From: Paraspadella gotoi
Taxonomy: Eukaryota; Chaetognatha
Assembly: GCA_051294375.1 (NCBI GenBank)
Contig: CM119265.1
Location: 17,922,484-17,986,483, forward strand
DNA: 64,000 nt
Reading direction: 5' to 3'
The position numbers and the translations under genes are program-made. This document shows, piece after piece, positions 26,442 to 36,828 of the stretch (position 1 is the first letter of the stretch; every line of letters starts with the position of its first letter). The notes below the pieces were generated by a model. The model searched no databases and had not been told where the DNA came from. It was given only the letters and a program-made list of their open reading frames with translations.

Positions 26442-26762
26442 CGTAAAAAAACATTTTTGCCCCTTTGGGGCAAAACTACTTTTTTTAGATGCGTCGAAGC
26501 ATCTCTCTTGTAAAAAAAAATGAGTCGGCCTGTTCGTCGAATATTCTATTGGGTACAATCAAACCTACTTTTTAAATCACGTCAGGAAAGTTAGCCTATC
26601 ACCGATGATATCCACGCGTGATGTCGTAAATCAATTTATTTTCGTTTCGTGTCTCCGGAAAAGAACGTTATCACTCGGATGACTTGACCACAGGTCCGTA
26701 GTGCCCGATCGGCCAATCTTTTTTAAGTGAGAGTTTTAATGAGGCAGGCCAAACTTATCTCA

Positions 26763-27470
26763 ATCCCCTAATAACCTCACCCAAGATCCGTAGCCAACTT
26801 TCAATTTCCCGGCACCGAGCCTCGTTATCTCCGAAATTCCGCGTTTTACGAATGCCGATCGACCATCTCCGTCAAATAAGGGAACCAAAAAAAAAAAAAA
26901 AAAAGAAAGAAAATCCCCGATAAAAGCGGCCGATACCGCCTTTCCCCAGATTTAGGCGTCCGTCTTCAGGTTTTATTTTTTCTTCTCCTAAACAAAACGG
27001 ACATGACGTTCAGTCGTAAAGCACCGTCTCGGTCGTCGTCTTCTTTGTCGTCGTCGTCGTCACCGCGGTGAAAATATCGTGGTCTCGCGATGCCTCCGGC
27101 GGCGGTGCAGGACGACGGCGTCGAGGGTTAAAGGAGATGTTGGCGCATCCCGGCAGCGGCGCACGTCTCACGCCTTCTGTTCGGTCAGGGGTTGAGAGGT
27201 GCGAACTTCCGAGTGGACAGTATTTTTCCCGCACCCCGGGGCATATAGTTTAATACGAAAATTAAATCATTTTCATACGTAACTTACTAAGCAGAAGTTT
27301 GAATACCGATCTGAGAGAGATAACAACCTCGATTCTTAATTTACTAGAATTCATAGCGATATCAGTAAAAAATTTTCCGTTAGAAATTTATTTTCCAATA
27401 CTAAAAATAGAATAATAAATAAAATCAAATCAATAATTAGAATTAGATTCGAATAAATAAAACAAACACT
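26763..27470. other. unique sequence between the tandem repeats and the kinase gene
   Basis: Starts at the end of copy C. A GC-rich block at about 27000-27250 is open in several frames on both strands (for example 27068-27250 plus), with no ATG-plus-donor or acceptor that I can defend. The rest is AT-rich. A promoter for the downstream gene could lie here. Confidence 0.4.
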
Positions 27471-27493
27471 GCGGTCTATCGGCCGACAGGGGA

Positions 27494-27880
27494 TCGACCT
27501 CAACGTCGCCGGAGATCTACTCGACGCCGCTTTCGTCACCGGCGCCCCCATCCCCCACAGTGCCGCCCTCCCCACCGGCGCCCCGGCGTCGATCTTTCCC
27601 CGACATTCTCCCCTCCTTCACGCGACTCGTGGCGGACGACGAGGACGAGGGCGCTACGGTGCGGATTGGCGCCTCCAACGCCGCCAGCGATGACGCCGCC
27701 AATGACGGCGTCGATCGGCTGGAGGCGCGCATCGCCGCCGCCGTCGGAGGACGTCGTATCGGAAAGGCTGGGCGGAGGAAGGGCCTGTTTAGAGGGAGAT
27801 TCTCGAAAAGAGCTGGATTCTTCAGGAACAATTACAATTGGAATAATAAAGTGGTGTGCGAGAATCAGGCCTTTAATCAG
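27494..27880 (+). CDS. Ser/Pro-rich then acidic/basic coding exon (possible 5' exon of the kinase gene)
   Basis: One plus-strand frame reads a Ser/Pro-rich stretch (SPEIYSTPLSSPAPPSP), then SFPDILPSFTRLVADDEDEG, an Ala/Asp-rich segment, and a basic end (GRRKGLFRGRFSKR, NNYNWNNKVVCENQ). GC3 is high and the composition looks protein-like, better than the other frames. The 5' boundary is uncertain. An in-frame stop lies upstream of about 27465 and no in-frame ATG follows, so an acceptor (possibly ag at 27491-27492) is needed. The exon ends phase 0 at CAG 27880 followed by gcaagt, a textbook GC-type donor. It could join a 42-nt intron to 27923, where the frame stops at a TAA about 18 codons later, or skip to the exon at 28187, also phase 0. 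The second choice would make it part of the kinase gene. Confidence 0.5.
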
Positions 27881-28186
27881 GCAAGTTGTTTTAATTCTAA
27901 GGCACAGACTCAACTCTTACAGGCTGAGTCCCCTCCGCGCAGGCTGCAAGACCTGTCTGGATGGGGCTCGCGGTAACCGCAGGCTGTTTCGCCGCTTTCG
28001 AGCTGCTTTCGCGGTGTTGGAAGTGTATTTAATGAATTAATTCATTTGCAACATCAAAAGTATTAGATATTTTATTAAATGTCATTTTTGAGAGGGCGCA
28101 AAAAAGCTTTTGGTCTGTATCATCGCTTCGTAACTCGACTCGGGAAGGTCCGAAAGATCCTTGACAGGGCGCTTTCCTTCTCGTAG

Positions 28187-30873
28187 CAGGACGACAACAA
28201 GCAAGACGAGGATCAGGCGCAGAACCACGCAGGCGAAGATGCAGAGCCGCCGAGATCGAAGATCTGCTGCTGCTGTGCGGGAAGCTCTCAACAAATGGAT
28301 CCTCGCGACGTGAGGAAACTGGTAGGCGGATCCATTGGCGATAATCGTGGAGCGAACCGGCTGACTCTCCTACTCTCTATTTTTTTCTCCTTTTTTGCCC
28401 TCTTCCTTTTCATGCCTCCCTTTTCACTTCACTTTTAAATACATCACTCGTTCGCTCTCCATTTCATTTTTCTTACGGGCGGGAATTTTCATCTTTTTGG
28501 TAATGCAAGGAAGTTAAGTCTGTTAAATTGGAAGACGAGTACTGGAGAGGAAGAGGCCACGGCAAGGTAGAATGTCATTGCGAAAGATTCGTAAATAGGC
28601 TTTTTTTTCTTCTTTATCTTTCTTCTTTCCTTGAGATGGACTGTGTTTGTGGCTGTCCGAGTCATTGGGTCCTAAAGTTTGTCAGTTTGTCTGATTGACA
28701 ATTTGTCTTTCTGGGTTAGTTGTCTCTTATCTCTCCGTCTATCTGTGTTTGTCTTTTTAACCATAGATAGGATTTACTCATTAATAAAAGTAAAATAATT
28801 GAGCAGATTACCACACTCAGCAGGCGTTTGTATATTCAATGAGATATCAGCAAAATGATATGAATTTATCTAAAACTAAAGATATATTATTTTAAATCAT
28901 TAGCTCGAAACAGACAGTGCAACCAATTATCGAAGACAGGAGAGAAACGAAAGGGGAGAATTCTTTTCCTCCATGCTTCCTTCTTGCCTCCTTGGCCACC
29001 CCCCGCCCCACACTGCTTCTCCTCCTTCTTCCACTCTTGTCGAGGTCATTTTGAAGTCACATTCGAATACGGAAATTCTCGCGCTAGGAAATTTCGGGAG
29101 ACGTCGAACTGCCGTCCCAGGAAGGAATTCCCAACTTCCGAGCTCGCCCCGCGACGAGGTGAGAACGAGTTTGAAGATCATCAGTCATCTCTACCTTCTG
29201 CTCGACCAATTGACCATACCCGTCCCCTCTCCCGCTTCAGCACCTCCTTCCGACAAGTATTCAGCCGGGAGTACAAAATCTTCTACGCGAAACTGTCGAA
29301 GAGATACGGCGCCGGAAAATCTCGAGAGGGAGAGCTCATCGCCACCGACGGCGCGATTCCCACGGATCACGATCTCATGCAGGTTCGCCGTTTGGGGCCG
29401 ACTTCCCATGGCAGGATAGTCGTCGTGGATCGAGCTCAATTTGACAAGAGTTTCCGAGGTTATTTCGATGCGATCTTCATGCAGGCGAGGAATCTATACG
29501 ACAGCATTCCCGTAGTGAGAGACAGCGAATTGAGGATCGCGAAGCAGGATGGAGAAAGGTGATGGAGTGATGGTTAATCTTAGGTCAAACCTTGAGAATT
29601 TTCGATTGCGTTGCTCTTACTCGACTTTCTTGTTAACCCGAAGAATTGTCCTCGGCAAAGGAAACAACGGCGCAGTTTTCATTGCTTTCTATACGGGAGC
29701 CCATAAGGGAATTCCGGAAGGTGAAACATTTTGATGCTAGTTTGATTTAGCTAGGAAAGAAAATAAAATGTCGATTTATAAACTGAAATCTCGATATTCT
29801 TGATGGATTTAATCGAATCAATTTGCGTTAATATTTTCATTCGACTCTCATTCATTCGCGTCGAAACCGAGGCATCGCGCTGAAAATCTTCTTTCGCTCT
29901 TCGCCGGTTTCCGTCCGCAAGGAGGCTCTGCTCTCGATTTTGGCGTCGCAAGGCGGATACGCGCCGAGGTGAGATACATAATGAGAGAAAGGATTATAAG
30001 ATTGTGGCAGTTATTATATTTTTCGAATTTAGGATATTCGGAATTGTTTACTTGAAACGTATTGACGCCTACGGTCTCGTAGCCGAATTTATTCCAAAGC
30101 GGAAAAATTCCAAAAACTCCGTGAGTAATTTCTCTTTAATTTAACTTTTAACGTTTCTATAGTGGCCGTTAGTGGGAGACGATTACGCGAGCGGTTTAGT
30201 GCCCATTGATGACAAATCTCAGAACTTTGAATCTGACAGTAGATACTATTGGGGCGGTCCCTCTTTTCGCGCGTCTCTTCAGGGCGCGAACCTGAAACTT
30301 TTTGGTTGGCGACATTCGAGTTCAAAGGATTTTGTGGATGGGTCAAGGACGAGTGGCGGGGTAAATACTGCCGCCACGCTATCTAACCTATCTACTCACC
30401 TATCTATCCATCCATTCAACTTACGAATTAGGTTGAGGCTTGGACGTTGCGAATGCTTATTCACGAAGAGAAAGATCGGCCGACGATGCGAGCTGAGGAC
30501 CTGTTCCGGCTTTGCTGGAAGATGGCCATCGGTCTCCAGACTATTCACGACCAACACGTCGTCATTGGCGACATCAAGACCGACAATATTTTGTTACAGG
30601 CGCGATTGGTTAAACGATTATTTAATTTTTTGATTAATTGAATGTTTTATTTATTGTTTTAATTTATTATTTGTGTGAATGCTTCCTTTCGTTGCGAATT
30701 AGGAATTGGTTTGAAGGAAATAAAATTTATATTTTTGTTTACAAACATCGAGTTTGAATAGAAACAATAATAACGGACATGTTTCTACTTGCTTGCAAGT
30801 CTTCAGCATTGATAAAATGTTTGTAAAATGTTTTTACTAATTTTTATTGAGCGATCGATTAAGCCATTGAACA

Positions 30874-30904
<31 letters not shown>

Positions 30905-31362
30905 TAGATCGACGATAAGGGCGCGATCAACCCGTTCTTCATCGACTACGGTCTCTCGGGTTTCTACCGCGGGAAAGAGCTCAACGTCAAGAGTCGCAAC
31001 GGAACGAAAGTGAGACTCAAAATGGACGCCGAGGATTTCATGGAAAAGTTTCCACATTATCCGCCAGAGGTTGCCAAGGGCGAACCGACTTCCAAAGTGA
31101 GCGGGGAATAGAAGATATTTTTTTTTACATTTTAACATTGGAAGCTTTGCCATTAAAGTTTTAAGTGTATCAATGCAGCAAGGCGACGTCTTTGGTCTCG
31201 GTCGACTCTACATGAGGATGTTTCGCGCCATTAAAGTGTTAAAGAGACACCAGCAATCCAAGCAGTTCTATCAGGTCGATTTAAGTTGTTCTTGTCAGAA
31301 AACGGATTTATTTTGTTGTTTTAGTGAGGTTGATATTGGTGCATATGCCTTGCTCATTTTCA

Positions 31363-31431
<69 letters not shown>

Positions 31432-31670
31432 CCCAGGCGTTTCACAGCTGCATGCGAGAGAACCCCCAGGAGCGCCTCCGCCTTCCGATGCTTAGGGAAA
31501 GGCTGCAGGAAATTGTGTCGTCGATCGAGAACGACAACCGTAACTTGGCGGCGCAAAAGGCGGCGCTCGCCGGTGGCGAAAACGGTCGCAAAACGCCCGA
31601 CTTAAAACGTGCCGCCAACGGCCCCTCCACCTTTAACGCTTCCAACGTGATCAGCTCAATCAGGACGTGA
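28187..31670 (+). CDS. divergent Ser/Thr-type protein kinase, 11-exon model
   Basis: Exons, all phase-matched: 28187-28321, 29088-29158, 29241-29558, 29644-29720, 29872-29968, 30033-30120, 30163-30360, 30432-30599, 30908-31096, 31179-31274, 31437-31670 (TGA). This gives about 556 residues from the first listed exon, or 520 from ATG 28295 in that exon. Motifs in order: acidic N-terminus with an ICCCC cluster (possible acylation site), Gly-rich loop GKGNNGAVF, VAIK-type lysine in GIALKIFF, candidate helix-C Glu in VRKEALL, catalytic loop VIGDIKTDNILL (His and Arg of HRD replaced, Asp, Lys and Asn kept), DFG-type DYGLSG, APE-type HYPPEVA, helix-F DVFGLG, and an Arg in PQERLRL. All residues needed for phosphotransfer are present, so activity is likely. 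GDIK and DYG resemble VRK/CK1-group kinases, but the family is not assigned. The last intron's polypyrimidine tract is a CT microsatellite. The donor at 30599 is either GC-type or the GT nine bases later (adding three residues). The 5' end is tentative. Confidence 0.85.
31367..31427. repeat. (CT)n array acting as intron polypyrimidine tract
   Basis: About 61 bp of CT inside the last kinase intron. It ends only a few bases before the acceptor (catatcccag), on the coding strand. Confidence 0.9.
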
Positions 31671-31830
31671 GGAGGAGGCTTTGTTTTCTCTCTCTAACTT
31701 CGCACTTGTCATTCATTGTGCAACTTGTCTTCAAGTCTCACTTTCTCGCTCGACTTTCTCGACTTTAACGCGAAATCGAATGCTGAATATTAACAGAACG
31801 TCATTGCTTAGAAGAATGAATAGTAGCTTA

Positions 31831-31845
31831 AATAAATAATAAATT
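31831..31845 (+). terminator. poly(A) signal of the kinase gene
   Basis: AATAAA at 31831-31836 with a second overlapping AATAAA a few bases on, 160 bp after the kinase stop and just before an A-rich tract. Confidence 0.6.
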
Positions 31846-31870
31846 CTGTGAGTCAAAAAAAAAAAAAAAA

Positions 31871-32034
31871 ATCAGTTTTCAATAAATTTCGTCGCTAATT
31901 AGGTAATTGGCATTCCAGTTTTACGACGGTAATGTAACCAAAAGAAAAAAAAATCAGTTTTCAATAAATTTCGTCGCTAATTAGGTAATTGGCATTCCAG
32001 TTTTGCGACGGTAATGTAACCAAAAGAAGAAAAA
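31871..32034. repeat. 82-bp direct tandem duplication
   Basis: Two adjacent copies (about 31871-31952 and 31953-32034) of a unit starting atcagttttcaataaattt and ending in an A-rich run. They differ by one substitution (ttttacgacgg against ttttgcgacgg) and A-run length. Each contains a further AATAAA. Confidence 0.9.
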
Positions 32035-32527
32035 AAATCGGAATGCCCCGTTCTCAAATCTTCCTTCCCTTCGGAGATTTCGTGTTAGAGAATCTTTCGA
32101 GCCGACGTGTGGGGAATAACGACGTCGCGTGTTGGGATGGAGCAGCCGAGTCAACGAAAAAGGGAGGATCAGAAAAGGCCATAAGTCCCATGGTGTTTGC
32201 TTCGGTTTCATCGATAAATTTAAAACATGTTTTGATTTTAGTTCTTAAACTTTAAAAATTACAATGCGGTCAATCGAACCCATATCCGATCATCAGCCAC
32301 CGAACAGGTTTGCAAAAGGGCGTATACAATTTTATACATTGTACTTTGAGAAAAGTAAATCCTTATTACGGCAGAATGTATTTACTACTTAGTTAATTGT
32401 TAAACAAATTAATTTTGCAAATTTATAATAAATTAATACGTATATGAATAAATATTAGATTTTACATTTTTACAATATTAAACAACCAATATCTTTGTAT
32501 TCGAATTTTTATTCTCCTCTTCTCTAG
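32035..32527. other. unassigned stretch before the 32.5 kb exon
   Basis: The first part (about 32040-32200) is moderately GC-rich and open on the plus strand (for example VGNNDVACWDGAAES), so an upstream exon is possible. From 32250 it becomes AT-rich and intron-like. No splice pair could be fixed. Confidence 0.3.
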
Positions 32528-32887
32528 AGACGGGACGTGGGGAATGAGAAACGCCCCACGTGCTCTCAACAAATACGTTTGTCGTTCGCTGGCGAAAACG
32601 GGTCAAGACGGAACCGGCGCCCTTCTCCGCCTAAAAGACCAAAAACAAGACGTCGACGCCGAGGTCCGCATGCCCGGCGCTAGTCTGGAGGAACGGCCCG
32701 ACGCTGAGTTGGATCCCCTGCGCCGGGATTCGTTTCATCGACGCCGAATCGCGTTGTCCGCCGAGAACGCGCCGCTAACTCCGGAAGAGATGGGCGTGGT
32801 TGTCGGGGACCTTGTCCGTGAAATGTGGGACGCCGCCGCCACGCAGCTGCGAGAGGAAGAGGGAGCCCAAAAAACTGGGGCCTGTTA
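32528..32887 (+). CDS. probable terminal exon of an unidentified gene
   Basis: A good acceptor (cctcttctctag) precedes a frame that runs 119 codons to TAA 32885-32887. It contains ALNKYVCRSLAKTGQDG, then a basic/acidic middle and a helical end (LTPEEMGVVVGDLVREMWD). Local GC is far above the flanks and codon thirds are G/C-rich, which supports coding. If the acceptor is used, the exon enters in phase 2. Alternatively the frame starts at ATG 32544 as a single-exon gene of 114 residues. A second frame is open for about 50 codons but is Arg/Pro-rich and stops. No family recognised. Confidence 0.5.
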
Positions 32888-35800
32888 AACTTAAAGAAAG
32901 TTTAAAAAATATTGGACGCTTCGTCTTAGAAAATAATTTAAGACAAATTTAAGTACATCCTCAATTTTCTTAAAATTAACTTTAAGTTTAACTCTGCATG
33001 CAATGTTAAAATCGTATTTTTTATAAATAAGAAAATAATTTTGTAAACCTTTTGTTTTCATCGCTTCGGATTTGTGCGCTCTCTGTAAACTGACTCTCTT
33101 ATTGAAAAACATAAGACTAATATCTATCTATCTTCTTACCGGAGATTATTCGAGTAATTATATTTTACGCTTTTTTAATGAAAGAATTTTTAAGCGAATC
33201 CTCCTAGTAGAGCCAAACTTCGTCAATGGAGTGGGTCAGAAGTTTGATTTGGGAACCTTTCCAAATCAAAATTCATACATTTCTGAGAAAACTTTCAATG
33301 GAGCAAAATTTTCTAAAATGGCAAGAAGCATTAGTAATTAATTTTTTAATATTTATTTATAGATAGGAAATGTCAAAACAATTTTTTGAATTTTTTATTT
33401 TTAAAAGTGGATTCAAATAGCTTATGAAAAGTTATCTACACAAAGTATNNNNNNNNNNNNNNNNNNNNNTCACTGATGGTATGTTGTTCATAATTGACCT
33501 TTAGAATTTACGTACGTAACTTTCACTACGCCTTATTACTCATGGTTCGGAACATTTTTGCAAAAAAATATTTTAACACAATAATTAATACCAATAATGG
33601 ATTAGTTTTTTGCTGTTCCCATTATACACGGTTCCCTAGACACCCCGAAAAAGAATATAGAAATAACCCATTTTTGAAACACAAAAAAATGAAAAATATA
33701 ATGTTTTTACTACATCGTAGTGAAGTCGAAAAATTTTGATCCAAGCAAGTTTTTTTTTAATTGAATTTTAAAGTTTTGTTATAATTTTTTATACAAAATA
33801 ATGAGAAACTAAACAACGATTTGTCATTCTTTGTCAAATTTTACTTTCTTTATATCAATCATTATCTACTGAAAGAGAGCTTTAATTTGAACTCACTCTC
33901 ATAAGCCTACGATTATTCGTTCTCAAGTTATTATTGAAAATAACTCAATTTATTACAAAAATAGTAACCATTTTGTAATTACTACATGAAAGACTTAATC
34001 AATTCTTATTTAATAAAAAACTATAGAAATGTAACATACAATTGCTTAGCTTAAAAATTAACCTAATTGTAAATTTTTCTTCAGCAAATAACTACTATGA
34101 AATGCTATGTATAAAATTGTTAAATTTTATATAGATATTTTTATATAATTTAACATCAAGCAAGAGCATTATTAGTAATATTATATATCCAAAATAATCC
34201 TTATTTTATGAGCTTTCTTTTGAGTCTAATCTCAGTTCTCTGTGATAATTCGTTTATTAGATATTGACAAAAACAATTCCACAAAATGCTTAAAAAGTAA
34301 AAAAAATATTCAAAAATATTAATATTTGAGTCAATTTTTGATCGATATTATCATAAAAGGTTTTAATTGATAGAAAAATATGCCAATAATAGATTAAATT
34401 TTATATTTAAAGTTTTTTTAATCAAACATGACTTGTGATCGCCTTTTTTCTCCAAAAATATACAAATAAAATTGTGATTTGTCTTTTTTATGCTAATTAT
34501 TTAAGCTTTTAATATTAGAATTCTTACTGAAAAATGATATAATAAAACATTTGTGACTCTTTCTCACCAGGTTCTCACGAGACCGGTCATCTTCAAATCT
34601 CCATAATTTTTATTAGTACAAATGAATCTCTTTGACAGCTTAGTCAATGAAAGAAAAAACGACGAGAGAGAACCATTCAAATAGCCTGGTTCTCCATATG
34701 AAAATTGAAAGTAACTTTTCAGTTTTGATTAATCATTATTTTATTTGCTTAATTATCTAACTCCGTCTGGAATTGAACTACTTTCTTAGCGCTGAAAAGA
34801 TAAGTATTAGGTTAATTATTATCCTTTTGAAAAAATCAAACAAATAAGATAAAGGCTAATGTTTATTTAAGTACCACTTTCGACAGTACAGTAAAAAGAA
34901 TAAAGATGGCTCGACGGACAATCTAAACATAAATATCTTTGAATAAATAGCCTCCATTTTTCATATTCAGTTCACATATAAATTAAATTTAATAACCGCG
35001 AAAAATATCTGAAATATAAAATGAATAAACTTTTCAATAGAGAGACTATTTTCTTAATTAGGACGAATACAAACGAAAATATTTAATTACATCTTAAAAC
35101 TTGATTTCAAGTGATTGTCATCACAAATAAACGTCAATACAGGATACAATTTTAATTTATACAAAAATCGAACAACCGAATAAAAAATATAGTAATGAGA
35201 AAATTAGTGAATTGATTTGACCTAAGTTTCGAGAACCTGTCCAAGAATCCATCTTCATCCGGATAATAAAACCGTTCGGTTCTTGAGAAAAGGGATGACT
35301 AAGTTCGGATCGAATGGGACTAAAAAAAAAGGACTAAAACTGGATAAAACTGGATAGGAAACGTACAAAATGAGGTCCAAAACAGTCGTACGCGACTTTT
35401 ACACGAGAACACGTGAAAAAAGGTTACCGGGAAGATTCCGAAATTATATGAATTGATCATACTGATGTTTTAAAAAAATATTTTCACCTTTTTTTACGTT
35501 TTTTCTGTCAAAATAAGACGCTAATACGAATATTACGCCATGAGTACAAAAATCTCGGGAAACAGTAGCACAAAAATAAGGTAAGTTAATGTAAAAAACG
35601 CATTCATGTTTTTTTGGGCGTAATGTCATTTCAAATTGAGACACCCGCTCGTTCTGAGAAGATTCACTGTTCATTATTCATTGTTCAAATTTAAATTTTA
35701 TCTCACTAATTATAATCGTATGAAATAATTTAAAATAAGTTTTAGCGAGAACTTTCGTGAAGCTTCCTAAAAGCTTATTTCAGCATGTGACAAAAAATCG

Positions 35801-36059
35801 TAACTATTATCACGACAAGGTACAAAAAATATCTATATTTCTTCTTTAATTCAATGGGCCTCAATTTATCGACTTTTTTTGTCACAGGCTATTTCAACAT
35901 AAAAATTAAAAAAAACAGTAAACAATCACGAGCCAACGGTTTGACGATTATCGACAAACTCCAGTAAGCAAGCGGATGAAATTTCGGGAGAGGGGAAGGG
36001 AAAAACTGGACATTGGACATAGGACAAAGCCGGGGAAAGGGGAAAAGTCGCGAACGAGG
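32888..36059. other. AT-rich intergenic block without genes
   Basis: About 3.2 kb of AT-rich sequence between the ends of the plus-strand genes and the SOX gene. Only short open frames occur. Unusually for this window it has no CT/GA array. It contains a 21-N gap at 33449-33469. An AATAAA on the minus strand at about 34861-34867 could serve the SOX gene, but is 1.2 kb past its stop. Confidence 0.6.
33449..33469. other. assembly gap, 21 N
   Basis: Run of 21 unresolved bases in AT-rich sequence. Confidence 1.
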
Positions 36060-36747
36060 TCACATGTGGGTTAAAGACAAAGGGTTCAACGGGTTGGACG
36101 AAGTTCCGTAGTGAAACGCAGCGGCGTGCTCGTACTTCATGTTGGAGTGAGGACCGCCTGGGAAGGATTAAAAATAGATCGAGATTTTGAGTAAGAAAGT
36201 TTTGATGACAAGATTGTTAAAAATTGAAGATGGTTATTAGTATTAGTATACTTACAATGATGGGATACAATGATACAATGATACAACGGCAGGATGGAAT
36301 GACAAAAATATAGCTAGAAAAATAGAAAATAACGCAGAGGCGACTCACCTGGCGAGTGAGTGCTGAGATCGACGCCGTACATGGGCGTCGGCCTCGACAG
36401 GTGATCGTGGTTGACTTGAAGGGAATTCGTAGTCGATCCGGACGAACCCCAAGAGGAGGTGGGGGAGCCGGAATGACCGCCTATTGCAGAATTTATATGG
36501 GTAATTTTACAAATGAAACAAATCGAAATCTCAAAGCGGACGGTGTTTTCATATTCGCCCAACTGACCTGGGCTGAGGTCGCTCTTGACCGAGCTTCCGT
36601 TAGAATCGGATTTGGCGACGGAGGAGGTCGTGGCGCCGCTTCCGCCGAGGACGTTGGCGGAGGGGTTAAGCATCGACGAGGAACTGGAGGAAAGGAGGGA
36701 AGGAATTGTTATGTTTGTTTCGTTCCAATCGTTGTTTTCTCTCTCTT

Positions 36748-36828
<81 letters not shown>

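Larger units (their letters stand above)
19449..26762. repeat. 7.8 kb tandem unit, copy C (5'-truncated)
   Basis: Third copy, about 7314 bp. It joins copy B at ctcag/aaatttcc, so it begins at the sequence equivalent to 12041 of copy B and lacks the first ~433 bp of the unit. It ends at 26762, after which the sequence is unique. Confidence 0.9.

Noticed and set aside
28082-28294. Minus-strand ORF with an apparent transmembrane segment
   Set aside because: It is the antisense of the acidic kinase exon 28187-28321; the GAC/GAG-rich sense strand creates Val/Leu codons on the other strand.
36314-36673. 119-codon minus-strand ORF as a separate gene
   Set aside because: It reads through an intron. 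Its two halves are SOX exons 13 and 14 with proper splice sites and phases.
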